64,000 bases of DNA from the IMG/VR virus record IMGVR_UViG_3300007609_000016, positions 1 through 64,000 of that record, one strand, 5' to 3'. Shown in pieces: positions 44,352 through 52,809 of the stretch. This stretch comes from a virus. The notes beneath the pieces are model-generated. The model searched no databases and was not told the origin of the DNA. It saw only the letters and a program-made list of their open reading frames with translations. Numbering within the stretch: the first letter of the stretch is position 1; every line of letters begins with the position of its first letter. The position numbers and the translations under genes were made by a program.

Positions 44352-45793
44352 GGATTCATATCAAGCCGCCAGTAACCTGGAGAATATTCACCTTCGAATG
44401 ATTTGAGCCATTGCTCTCCGTCCCACTTATATTGGATTCCGGTTCTTATGTTGGTAACATATGTAGTATCAGTTACAGAAGAAGATGCAAAAACAGTTTC
44501 CCACTGTGTTCCGTTCCACTCTACGATATCGTTTTGTCTGAGGATGTACGATGTTTGTGTGCTACCGTCGGTGCCTTTCCAACCTTCGGCACCGTCTGTG
44601 TTATCAGGATCGCCTATTGTTTCTAACAGTAGATACCTGGTACCTGTAGGTATATTTGCAACACCACTCCAACGTTCTACAGGATTGAAAGTTAACGGAT
44701 TAACAATAGCATCTATAGTGCCCTTGCCGCTAATCAATGTGTTTGTGGGAATTGTGTCCTGATCAAATGTAACCAATAACACTTCTGGATTTACAGGATT
44801 GACCGCAAATGTTCCTGACATTTCAAATCCGTTGGGCTGTAGGAAATAAATCCTGCTGTCGGCCCACGCACCGCCGTACACATTTAGCACAGCATTCCAG
44901 TCTACGTTCTTGTTGGCAAATTCTTTTTCATCCAGGCCTAGACTTTGCACCGCTTGATTTTTATCTACAACGGTGACTTCATAATCATAAGGCTCTCCGT
45001 TTTCTGCTTTAAACAGTAACACGTTATAAAGATAAGATGTAACTACTTGCGAGTTGCCAATTCTTTCACTGTAAACTAGGTTTTCTAAACTCTGTACTTC
45101 GCCTTCTTCTGTGAAAATATTTGTGATAATTTTCTGTATCACTCCTAGTTTTTTAACCTTTGCTGGCGGCGAAATATATATAGGCATTTCGAATTCTAAA
45201 CTACAAATATCAATATCTGAATCTGTACCTACCGGAATGGTTCTGCTACTAAAACTGGTACTGTTGAGATACATTGTGGATAGACTGGTCCAATCTATGT
45301 AGTTGTCCGTGCTTTGAATTTCCAAACTGGGACGGAATAAAACCAGTATCTGCTCTAGTAACTGAAGCTTTTGATCTGTGTTAGAACTCCAAATATCCGC
45401 CTTCATTGTTAGCTTATACGGTACAGGCATTAACCTCTCGACAGTATAGTTGGCACCCTGCTCTCCGGTATATACAGGCTCGTTACCTGCTCCTGAACTG
45501 TCGTATTCGTAACGTCTTTCACGAACATTTATTTTACTAACAAAGCTGGGATCTCCAAGTCTTGCCTGATCCATTTCTAAACCTGTGATATAACAGGCAA
45601 TCCTAGGCACAGTTGGCATTTTGTTTTCAGAATTTTCTTTGATAATGCTGGCAACCTGTCTGGTCATATCGCCGTACATAACCGGAACAGTCTTTTGTTC
45701 ACCGTCACCGGACTCGTATTTGAATCCAATAAATGCTCGCATAAACTGTGTAACGAAACGTCTTATCTGTCCGTCGTAAAAGAAGTCACTCAT
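44348..45793 (-). CDS. 15: Tail completion / sheath stabiliser gp15, extended
   Basis: The N-terminal 240 residues follow T4 gp15: FFYDGQIRRFVTQFMRAF, VPVMYGD, PRIACYITGLEMD, VPYKLTMKADIWSSNTDQKLQLLEQILVLFRPS. T4 gp15 (272 aa) caps the tail tube and sheath and joins the head. This copy is 481 aa. The extra C-terminal part is beta-rich and carries two fibre-type motifs, VEWNGTQWETV and YKWDGEQWLKSF. Its ATG overlaps the gp14 stop (TAATG). The extension suggests added surface modules at the neck. Confidence 0.8.
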   Translation of the reverse strand: MSDFFYDGQIRRFVTQFMRAFIGFKYESGDGEQKTVPVMYGDMTRQVASIIKENSENKMPTVPRIACYITGLEMDQARLGDPSFVSKINVRERRYEYDSSGAGNEPVYTGEQGANYTVERLMPVPYKLTMKADIWSSNTDQKLQLLEQILVLFRPSLEIQSTDNYIDWTSLSTMYLNSTSFSSRTIPVGTDSDIDICSLEFEMPIYISPPAKVKKLGVIQKIITNIFTEEGEVQSLENLVYSERIGNSQVVTSYLYNVLLFKAENGEPYDYEVTVVDKNQAVQSLGLDEKEFANKNVDWNAVLNVYGGAWADSRIYFLQPNGFEMSGTFAVNPVNPEVLLVTFDQDTIPTNTLISGKGTIDAIVNPLTFNPVERWSGVANIPTGTRYLLLETIGDPDNTDGAEGWKGTDGSTQTSYILRQNDIVEWNGTQWETVFASSSVTDTTYVTNIRTGIQYKWDGEQWLKSFEGEYSPGYWRLDMNP

Positions 45794-47169
45794 TATTCGT
45801 CTGCCTCTGGTCTAAGTGCCTTTGACAGACTTTGCTTTTCTTGTACAGTCTTGCCATCAACGGTTGTTTGATTGTCGTTGTTTACAAACCCACTTAGTTG
45901 TGTTTGTCTTTGATCTTTACCTTCAAACTCGGCACCTGTTTGTGTATCGCTGTTACCGAGATTGCTCATAGTCGTTCTCACATCGTCTTCGATTCGTTGC
46001 CATCTTACTCCGTTATATCGGAACAGTCGATTAGGCAGATAGTCAGTTCTGAGTGCATATTGTCCTTCGCCGGGATTAATAGGAAATGCTATGCCCTGTG
46101 TAAACGGAGCACCATTTTGGGGGACACCGTCGCCTGTAAGATACCCGGGATACTTGTTGTATTCAGAAGTCTGTAACACAGTATCAGCGGTAACAGCCAT
46201 ATATACCGGCTCGCCTGTCTCGTCATAGATGGTATTGCCGTCTTCGTCGGTGCTAGGAATTAACAGTTCGTCGCTGTCTGCTCTTACTAGTGATGCTTTT
46301 CCTTCGTCGTCTTTTTGGATATGGAAAAACTTGGTAACATCGTATCCACTCTGTGGAGCGTCCTCTTCGGCTTGATCAAGAACAGCCTGCGTAATCTGCA
46401 TTTCTTTTTCATATGTGCTCACTATATCTCTGAGAGTGTCTGCTACCTGATAGTATGTTAAATCCGGCGGAGCAATGCCTGAGACTTCTCTGACTACTTC
46501 GTATTTGACACCGTCTTCGCCCAGCACAATTTCACCAGGGAAGTATGTAATATCGGGATTGTATGTACCAGAATAAGCATCAGTATTTGCAATATCGTCT
46601 AAAATCTCTTTGAATTCTTGGCTGTCTACCATTGGTACACATTTAGCTCTGTATAGATGAGGATACCATAACGGCGAAAATCCTTCAGCCGCTCGATTAA
46701 CTTCTTCTACAACATAAAATCTTTTGAGTGCATATTGAAGATCGTTAAGGGCATACTCATCTTTTAGATGTGGTAGCTCGAGAACATCGCCCGCTATGAT
46801 TTTTCTGCCTAATTTTTCAACAGTGTCGTTGATGTGAAATGTCATAAACAGTGTGTCGTTCTGTAAGAACAACCCAAACTGGCTTAGATTAAAATCTATA
46901 TCAGTTATGCTGTAATGGCATCTAAGTTGATAGATATCAGGATCATATTTTCTGTCTCTGTTTTCTAAAAACAGCAAATCTTGAATGTTGTTTACGCTGT
47001 CTCCTTCGTATGTAGGAGTCGACGCAGTTTCTTCCCCAGAGCTACCTGGTCCTAGATATCTATGAACCAGCACATCGGTACCACCTATTTGGAATTGTTC
47101 CCAAATAGTTTTGTCAAAAAATTTGTAATCATTGCCTTTTTCGGGGCGATATAAACTGAGTCTTGGCAT
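45793..47169 (-). CDS. 14: Neck protein gp14, extended
   Basis: The 458-aa protein has a gp14-like first half (PRLSLYRPEKGNDYKFFDKT, IQDLLFLENRDRKYD, FNLSQFGLFLQNDTLFMTFH, GDVLELPHLKDEYAL, KRFYVVEEVNRAAEG). T4 gp14 is 256 aa. It forms the neck with gp13 and joins head and tail. The C-terminal half has an acidic linker and the fibre-type motif LPNRLFRYNGVRWQRI. It is transcribed away from gp13 from a shared palindromic promoter. No Shine-Dalgarno sequence is seen. Confidence 0.78.
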   Translation of the reverse strand: MPRLSLYRPEKGNDYKFFDKTIWEQFQIGGTDVLVHRYLGPGSSGEETASTPTYEGDSVNNIQDLLFLENRDRKYDPDIYQLRCHYSITDIDFNLSQFGLFLQNDTLFMTFHINDTVEKLGRKIIAGDVLELPHLKDEYALNDLQYALKRFYVVEEVNRAAEGFSPLWYPHLYRAKCVPMVDSQEFKEILDDIANTDAYSGTYNPDITYFPGEIVLGEDGVKYEVVREVSGIAPPDLTYYQVADTLRDIVSTYEKEMQITQAVLDQAEEDAPQSGYDVTKFFHIQKDDEGKASLVRADSDELLIPSTDEDGNTIYDETGEPVYMAVTADTVLQTSEYNKYPGYLTGDGVPQNGAPFTQGIAFPINPGEGQYALRTDYLPNRLFRYNGVRWQRIEDDVRTTMSNLGNSDTQTGAEFEGKDQRQTQLSGFVNNDNQTTVDGKTVQEKQSLSKALRPEADE

Positions 47170-47177
47170 AGTACTAG

Positions 47178-47192
47178 TATTTATGATAAATA
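47178..47192. promoter_or_regulatory. Palindromic two-way late promoter between gp14 and gp13
   Basis: TATTTATGATAAATA is a perfect 7-bp inverted repeat around a central G. On the plus strand it gives GATAAATA (47185-47192), 5 bases before the gp13 ATG. On the minus strand it gives CATAAATA (47185-47178), 8 bases before the gp14 ATG. Two late -10 elements thus share one central base pair. Confidence 0.75.
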
Positions 47193-47197
47193 TAACT

Positions 47198-47956
47198 ATG
47201 AGTCAGATTGAAGAACAAAAACAAGAAGTATTCGAATACTGTCGCACAATGCTTGGCGACGGAATGATAGACGTTGAACTTGATCCTATTCATTACGAAA
47301 CAGCATTGAAAAAATCACTGTCAGTGTTTAGACAGAGATCAGACAATGCTGTCGAAGAAAGCTACTGTTCTTTGAATCTACTCGAAGATCAAAACGAATA
47401 TATTCTTCCGCAAGAAATCCAACAGGTTAGACAGATATTCCGTCGCAGTGTTGGATCACGCACCGGCGGCGGTGGCGGAGGAACAGTGTTTGAGCCTTTT
47501 AATTTGGCTTACACAAATACGTATCTATTAAGCTCAACTAATATGGGCGGACTAGCCACTTACGAACTATTTGCACAGTATCAAGAGCTGGTCGGCAAGA
47601 TGTTTGGATCTTTTATCAACTTTACCTGGCATCCACAGAGCCGTAAACTAATTATACAACAAAGACCAAGAGGTGACGAGCAGGTTCTTCTTTGGGTTTA
47701 TAACACCAAGCCAGACAGTGTGATAATCAGCGACACATATGCAGGACAGTGGATTAAAGATTACACGCTTGCTAACTGTAAGTATATGCTAGGCCAAGCC
47801 AGAGAAAAGTTTGCTACTATTGCTGGCCCTGCAGGCGGAACAGCATTAAACGGTGCGGCAATGAAAGCAGAAGCACAGTCGGATCTAGACAGACTCACTG
47901 TTGAACTGGTTACATTAGTACCGGGTGGACAAGGCTACAGTTGGATTATAGGATGA
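47198..47956 (+). CDS. 13: Neck protein gp13
   Basis: This 252-aa T4-type neck subunit contains FEYCRTMLGDGMIDVELDP, ALKKSLSVFRQRSDNAV, FGSFINFTWHPQSRKLII, VLLWVYNTKPD, WIKDYTLANCKYMLGQAREK and the helical end SDLDRLTVELV. The ring of gp13/gp14 closes the portal after packaging and receives the tail. The start at 47198 (MSQIEEQK) is chosen because it sits 5 bases after the late element. A longer in-frame start at 47132 would run through the promoter and adds an unrelated hydrophobic extension. A glycine run (GGGGGG, about residue 92) marks a loop. Confidence 0.85.
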   Translation: MSQIEEQKQEVFEYCRTMLGDGMIDVELDPIHYETALKKSLSVFRQRSDNAVEESYCSLNLLEDQNEYILPQEIQQVRQIFRRSVGSRTGGGGGGTVFEPFNLAYTNTYLLSSTNMGGLATYELFAQYQELVGKMFGSFINFTWHPQSRKLIIQQRPRGDEQVLLWVYNTKPDSVIISDTYAGQWIKDYTLANCKYMLGQAREKFATIAGPAGGTALNGAAMKAEAQSDLDRLTVELVTLVPGGQGYSWIIG

Positions 47957-48255
47957 AGATAGACGAGTTTTACAACGAAGAAACGGACGAACTATACGAA
48001 TTTGGAGCGGCATTTGGACGTAGCAAAGGCGGCAAAGCCCCAAAGATGAAATTTCGTTGTCCCCCAAACGGCCCAAGAAAAAGCCGATTGGTTTCTCATC
48101 CAAGCCAGTGTTTTAAACATTTCAATGTAGCACAGAGTCAGCGAATGAAAAAGACTCGTGCCAAAACCAAAGTTATGCAAGCCAGAAGAGCCAAGCGTAC
48201 TAAAAAGTTAAATCCCGTGTCTAAGATGCTTAGACAACTCAACAAATTCCGTTGA
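47953..48255 (+). CDS. Small basic protein
   Basis: The 100-aa protein has an acidic N-terminus (KIDEFYNEETDELYEFGA) and a strongly basic remainder (Lys/Arg about one third, for example KKTRAKTKVMQARRAKRTKK). It contains single Cys at FRCPP and QCFKHF. The ATG overlaps the gp13 stop (ATGA). It may bind DNA or RNA in the head-neck region, but no family is recognised. Confidence 0.6.
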   Translation: MKIDEFYNEETDELYEFGAAFGRSKGGKAPKMKFRCPPNGPRKSRLVSHPSQCFKHFNVAQSQRMKKTRAKTKVMQARRAKRTKKLNPVSKMLRQLNKFR

Positions 48256-48280
48256 CACTCACACAATAACTTGTTATAAT
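48252..48280 (+). promoter_or_regulatory. Sigma70-type early promoter for gp1
   Basis: TTGACA (48252-48257), 17-base spacer, TATAAT (48275-48280): a consensus bacterial promoter. It lies 25 bases before the gp1 ATG, with AAAGGAG as ribosome site. It indicates early expression by unmodified host RNA polymerase. Confidence 0.9.
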
Positions 48281-48305
48281 ATAACTTCTTCCAAAGGAGT
48301 TATAA

Positions 48306-48929
48306 ATGATTATTGGCGTTTGCGGTTTCATTGGCAGCGGTAAAGACACCGTGGCAGATTATCTTGTAAATCAACACCAGTTTCGCAGAGAAAGTTTTGC
48401 TGGCACACTTAAAGATGCTGTGTCGGCTGTGTTTGGCTGGGACAGAGAACAGCTTGAAGGTAAATCTGCAGAAGCTAGAGAATGGCGAGAAGAAGTTGAT
48501 GAATGGTGGGCACAACGTCTTAATATGCCCACATTAACTCCTAGATGGGTATTACAGTATTGGGGTACTGAAGTAGGAAGAAAAAGTTTTCACGGCGATA
48601 TTTGGATCGCCAGTTTAGAAAACAAACTTCGACAGAGTCGAGACAGTGTGGTAATATCAGACTGTCGCTTTCCCAATGAAGTCGAATCGATCAAAGCCGC
48701 AGGCGGCAAAATAGTCTGGGTAGTTCGAGGCGAGCTTCCGAGCTGGTACGAAACAGCCAAACTGGCAAACCACGGTGATATGAACGCAATTAACGCTATG
48801 ACTGAACTGAACATTCACAGTTCAGAATGGGCTTGGTTGAATACTGATTTTGATCTAGAAATATATAACAATGGCAGTATTGACGAATTGTACAACCGCG
48901 TAGAGCAGATTCTAGAAGTCGGCGATTAA
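48306..48929 (+). CDS. 1: Deoxynucleoside monophosphate kinase gp1
   Basis: The 207-aa protein has a P-loop GFIGSGKDT at residues 7-15, then DYLVNQHQFRRESFAGTLKDAV, the T4 gp1-type block TPRWVLQYWGTEVGR and SVVISDCRFPNEVESIKAAGG, and a late HSSEW. T4 gp1 phosphorylates dTMP, dGMP and hydroxymethyl-dCMP to feed phage DNA synthesis in the cytoplasm. The consensus early promoter fits. It overlaps the convergent HNH-like gene by 18 bases. Confidence 0.88.
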   Translation: MIIGVCGFIGSGKDTVADYLVNQHQFRRESFAGTLKDAVSAVFGWDREQLEGKSAEAREWREEVDEWWAQRLNMPTLTPRWVLQYWGTEVGRKSFHGDIWIASLENKLRQSRDSVVISDCRFPNEVESIKAAGGKIVWVVRGELPSWYETAKLANHGDMNAINAMTELNIHSSEWAWLNTDFDLEIYNNGSIDELYNRVEQILEVGD

Positions 48930-49247
48930 ATCTCCTTGCTTCCAGGCAGTTCCTTCTTTGGCAAGCACAATTCTGCAATTTGCACACACAGTTTTGAGAT
49001 TACTGCGACGACAGTTATCAAGATTCCCGTCAACGTGATACACCCTATATACATCTTTGTACTGTGATTTATATCCGCACTTGTCACAGTGATCTTTGAT
49101 TCGATAACCTGCTCTATACCACCTAGGCACACCGTGATAAACACCATTGTTCATACACACCTCACAGAGACTTCTGTAGTAGGTCTTTCCGTTCTTTTTG
49201 TAATTTACGGCTTTAGGGCGTATACCGCACTTGCATAATGGTCTCAT
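48912..49247 (-). CDS. HNH-like zinc-binding protein
   Basis: The 111-aa protein has two Cys clusters. The first is CKCG..LCEVC at residues 5-31. The second is CDKCG..YHVDGNLDNCRRSNLKTVCANC, an HNH-like arrangement with the first His in YHVDGN and the Asn in SNL. The last His normally following the final CxxC is Arg here (CANCRIV), so nuclease activity is uncertain. It could be a free-standing HNH endonuclease or a zinc DNA-binding protein. It is alone on the minus strand with its own late element. Confidence 0.65.
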   Translation of the reverse strand: MRPLCKCGIRPKAVNYKKNGKTYYRSLCEVCMNNGVYHGVPRWYRAGYRIKDHCDKCGYKSQYKDVYRVYHVDGNLDNCRRSNLKTVCANCRIVLAKEGTAWKQGDLIADF

Positions 49248-49252
49248 AGCAA

Positions 49253-49260
49253 TATTTACA
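49253..49260 (-). promoter_or_regulatory. Late element TGTAAATA, minus strand, 5 bases before ATG
   Basis: Read on the minus strand, TGTAAATA is followed by TTGCT and the ATG of the HNH-like gene (49247). It has the same N5 spacing as the plus-strand modules. GGAAGGAAAGG lies upstream of the element, not between element and ATG. Confidence 0.55.
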
Positions 49261-49312
49261 CCTTTCCTTCCCCTTTTTTCACGGTGTTAAACGGTATTTT
49301 TTATCAGAGTAC

Positions 49313-49320
49313 ACTAAATA
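49313..49320 (+). promoter_or_regulatory. Late element ACTAAATA before the sheath gene
   Basis: ACTAAATA is followed by a 34-base gap to the ATG at 49355, with CAGGAG at 49341-49346 as ribosome site. The sheath transcript therefore has a normal leader. Confidence 0.6.
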
Positions 49321-49354
49321 CTACTACAAATTACTATTACCAGGAGATATGGGA

Positions 49355-52300
49355 ATGGCACTAACATCACCAGGCGTAGAAGTTACAGTAATTGATGAAA
49401 GTTTTTACACTCCGGCAGAACCGGGTACGACTCCATTAATTGTAGTAGCTACTGGCCAAGACAAAGTAAATGGAGCTGGCACTGGCACAGCACAAGGTAC
49501 ACTTGCGGCTAACGTCGGAAATGTATATAGGGTAACAAGTCAAAGAGAATTAGTAGATCTTTTCGGATCACCTTTCTTCGAGAAGACAGCAAGTTCAACC
49601 CCAATTCACGGTTCGGAGTTGAACGAATATGGTTTATTATCAGCATACAGTTTGCTAGGAGTTTCTAACTCAGCATTTGTTGCTAGAGCAAACGTAGACC
49701 TAACAGAATTAGCAGGATCAGCAGAAGCCCCGGGAGCGGCACCGGCAGACGGCACTTGGTGGGTTGACACTCGTGCAACTACTTGGGGTATTCAAGAGTG
49801 GAATAATGCTGATGTAAGCACAACAGGCGGTCAAAAATTTGCAACTAAAACTCCGATTGTATTAACTGATACAGACACAGGAAAAGTAAGTAATGGCGCT
49901 CCTGTAGGTTCGGTAGGTGCAATTGGCGATTATGCTGTTGTTGCTCAGACAGTAAACGGCGGAACAAGCTTTACAGCATCAAAAGAACTTATCAGCATGT
50001 GGTACAAGACTGGTGTAACAGTAGGCGGTAACAGCGCCGGCGACTGGGTGCTAGTAGGCAGTCAAGAGTGGGCATTATCTCATCCAGCTGTTACATCAAA
50101 TGCTGTAAGTGGTGCTATTGGATGGACCGGTACAATTATTATAAACGGAAATAGTGTAAGTATAGATTCTGCTGATACACTAACAGATATTGTTTCTGCG
50201 ATTAATACCGTAACAGTAGTAGATCAGGATACTTCAAGAGGAGTATTTGCAACTACTTCAAGAAACAGACTATATCTATATACAAATGCCGCAAATGATC
50301 AAGTTGGTGATAGTACACTTTCAAATGCTATTATTATCGAAGAAGGAACTGGACAAGCATCAGATATCTTATCAGATTTAGGTATCGAAGCTGGAGAAGC
50401 ATACTACGGTCCTATTGTTCAAATGGCACCGCATACACAGGTTCCTCAATGGAAGTCAAGTGGATCCGGACAAACCAATCGTCCAACAGGTTCGGTTTGG
50501 ATTAAAACTACAGAACCAGGAAATGGCGCCCGCTGGAGAATCAAACAGTGGAACGAAGCTACTACATCGTGGGTTGAAGTTAGTGCACCGATTTATGCAA
50601 CACCGCAATCTGCACTTTTTAATTTAGACCGTGCAAACGGTGGTTCACTAATCCCAGTTGAAACATTATTTGTTCAATCAAACGCAGAAGAGCATACCGG
50701 TTACGATACCGACCCAATGGTTGCAAAATTCCGAGCTTGGAAACGTGTTGCGATTGGTAATACTATCATAACTTCTAATGTTATTTCTGATCAGTTTACG
50801 ACTGGAGTAGAACATTCATTTACTGTTTCCGAATCATTATTAGGATCAGAAGTGCTAAGTGATACACTAGACAATAATGGAAACTTTACAGGTGTCGCTA
50901 CACCAGTGACAGTATCTTTCACAGCATCTGGCGATGTTACTGATGCCGAAACTATTGCTTCGGCGATTAATGCGGCTGGACTTAATAATGTAGAAGCTTC
51001 TGTAACAGATGATGATAGAGTACAAATTATACACAGAAGAGGCGGCGACTTTAGATTAACAGACGGCGACGGTACACCTATTTCGAAAATCTTTACCCCA
51101 TTTAATATTGACGACGAAACAGGAACAGCAAACTTCTATAATTTAACTGTTGGTTCAGCAACAGACGGAAGCGGGCCTTTAGTTCCAGGAGCAGACGAAA
51201 ACTATCTTGCTTCAAACTGGAGACCGTTGGCAGTAGATGATTTTTACGCTAGTGATGATGATCCAACTGAAGAGCCGGCAGACGGCACTCTTTGGTATAA
51301 CCCAGAGTTTTCAGAAGTTGATTTAATGGTTCACAACGGCACTACTTGGGTTGGATTCAATAATCATCCAGATTATACAAGTGCAGAAATTATTGTTTCT
51401 GCAAGCGAGCCTGAATTAACCACAGCCCAAAAACAAATTAATAATCATATTTGGATTTCTACCGCTGATCTAGAAAACTTCCCAACAATGTACCGTTGGA
51501 GCGATCTGTTAGTAGAATGGGTTCTTATAGATAAGACAGACCAGGTTACAGAGGAAGGTGTATTATTTGCCGACGCTCGTTGGAGCACATCAGGCGGTAC
51601 AACTGGACAGTTATACCCTGCTGCAGATATTGAAGATTTGTTAACAAATAATTATCTAGATCCAGATGCACCAGATCCAGCATTATATCCGCAAAATATG
51701 CTGTTATGGAATTTACGCAGAAGCGGAGGCAATGTTAAGCGTTATGTAAATAATTATATTGACTTAACTGCTGACAATCCTCGATTTAATAACAGCGAAG
51801 CAATGAGCGGATATGCAGAAGATCGTTGGGTAACAGCATCACCTAATCAAGAAGACGGTTCAGGCAGTTTCGGACGTAAAGCACAAAGATCGGTTACTGT
51901 AGCAGCACTTAAGAGCTTCGTAGATACAAACGATCAAATCCGTGACGAAGAGCGTAGAAACTTTAACTTAATTGCTTGTCCAGGATATCCTGAGTTAATG
52001 AGCAATCTAGTTAATCTAAACATTGATCGTGGCGTAACAGCGTTTGTAATTGGCGACACACCGCTAAGATTAGAATCAGACGCAACTTCTTTGTCTAACT
52101 GGGGATCTAATGCTAATTTAGTAACTGATAACGGTGACGACGGCATTGTTACATTCGATGAGTATTTGGCTACATTCTATCCAAACGGTATCACAACCGA
52201 TTTAACCGGCGCAAGTGCTGTTGTTCCGGCTTCTCATATGATGATGAGAACGATTGCATTAAGTGATCAGGTTAGCTTCCCTTGGTTTGCACCGGCAGGC

Positions 52301-52807
52301 ACAAGAAGAGGCGGAATCACAAATGCTACAGCGGTTGGTTATATCGACAGCTTAACAGGAGAGTTCCAAACTGTTGCACTTAATGAAGGACAGCGCGATA
52401 CACTATATGATCTAAAGATCAATCCAATTCCATTCTTTAATGGTGTTGGACTAGTAGCATACGGTCAAAAGACTCGTGCAAGAAATGCTAGTGCTTTAGA
52501 CAGAATCAACGTTGCTCGATTAGTTGTTTATTTGCGTAGTCAATTAGACAAACTTGCTCGTCCTTACATCTTTGAACCAAATGATAAGATTACAAGAGAC
52601 GAGATTAAGCAAGCAGTAGAAAGTCTATTACTTGAACTAGTAGGTTTAAGAGCAATTTTCGATTTTGCTGTAGTATGCGATGAAACAAATAACACGCCAG
52701 CAAGAATCGATCGTAATGAACTTTATGTAGATGTTGCGATAGAACCTGTGAAAGCAGTTGAATTCATTTACATTCCGTTGCGTGTTAGAAACACAGGAGA
52801 AATTTAA
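49355..52807 (+). CDS. 18: Tail sheath protein gp18, expanded
   Basis: The conserved start ALTSPGVEVTVIDESFYTPA and the C-terminal 400 residues (NLIACPGYPELMSNLVNLN, ASAVVPASHMMMRTIALSD, SFPWFAPAGTRRGGI, NPIPFFNGVGLVAYGQKT, RPYIFEPNDKITRDEIKQ) are gp18. The product is 1150 aa against 659 in T4. About 600 residues (about 120-745) form inserted domains with Trp modules such as GTWWVDTRATTWGIQEW and LWYNPEFSEVDLMVHNGTTW. The sheath contracts to drive the tube into the cell, and insertions would face outward. The ATG at 49355 is 8 bases from AGGAG and is preferred to the ATG at 49349, only 2 bases away. Confidence 0.9.
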   Translation: MALTSPGVEVTVIDESFYTPAEPGTTPLIVVATGQDKVNGAGTGTAQGTLAANVGNVYRVTSQRELVDLFGSPFFEKTASSTPIHGSELNEYGLLSAYSLLGVSNSAFVARANVDLTELAGSAEAPGAAPADGTWWVDTRATTWGIQEWNNADVSTTGGQKFATKTPIVLTDTDTGKVSNGAPVGSVGAIGDYAVVAQTVNGGTSFTASKELISMWYKTGVTVGGNSAGDWVLVGSQEWALSHPAVTSNAVSGAIGWTGTIIINGNSVSIDSADTLTDIVSAINTVTVVDQDTSRGVFATTSRNRLYLYTNAANDQVGDSTLSNAIIIEEGTGQASDILSDLGIEAGEAYYGPIVQMAPHTQVPQWKSSGSGQTNRPTGSVWIKTTEPGNGARWRIKQWNEATTSWVEVSAPIYATPQSALFNLDRANGGSLIPVETLFVQSNAEEHTGYDTDPMVAKFRAWKRVAIGNTIITSNVISDQFTTGVEHSFTVSESLLGSEVLSDTLDNNGNFTGVATPVTVSFTASGDVTDAETIASAINAAGLNNVEASVTDDDRVQIIHRRGGDFRLTDGDGTPISKIFTPFNIDDETGTANFYNLTVGSATDGSGPLVPGADENYLASNWRPLAVDDFYASDDDPTEEPADGTLWYNPEFSEVDLMVHNGTTWVGFNNHPDYTSAEIIVSASEPELTTAQKQINNHIWISTADLENFPTMYRWSDLLVEWVLIDKTDQVTEEGVLFADARWSTSGGTTGQLYPAADIEDLLTNNYLDPDAPDPALYPQNMLLWNLRRSGGNVKRYVNNYIDLTADNPRFNNSEAMSGYAEDRWVTASPNQEDGSGSFGRKAQRSVTVAALKSFVDTNDQIRDEERRNFNLIACPGYPELMSNLVNLNIDRGVTAFVIGDTPLRLESDATSLSNWGSNANLVTDNGDDGIVTFDEYLATFYPNGITTDLTGASAVVPASHMMMRTIALSDQVSFPWFAPAGTRRGGITNATAVGYIDSLTGEFQTVALNEGQRDTLYDLKINPIPFFNGVGLVAYGQKTRARNASALDRINVARLVVYLRSQLDKLARPYIFEPNDKITRDEIKQAVESLLLELVGLRAIFDFAVVCDETNNTPARIDRNELYVDVAIEPVKAVEFIYIPLRVRNTGEI

Positions 52808-52809
52808 TT

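Noticed and set aside
47132-47197. Longer gp13 start
   Set aside because: The extension overlaps the gp14 coding start and runs through the palindromic promoter; MSQIEEQK at 47198 fits the promoter spacing.
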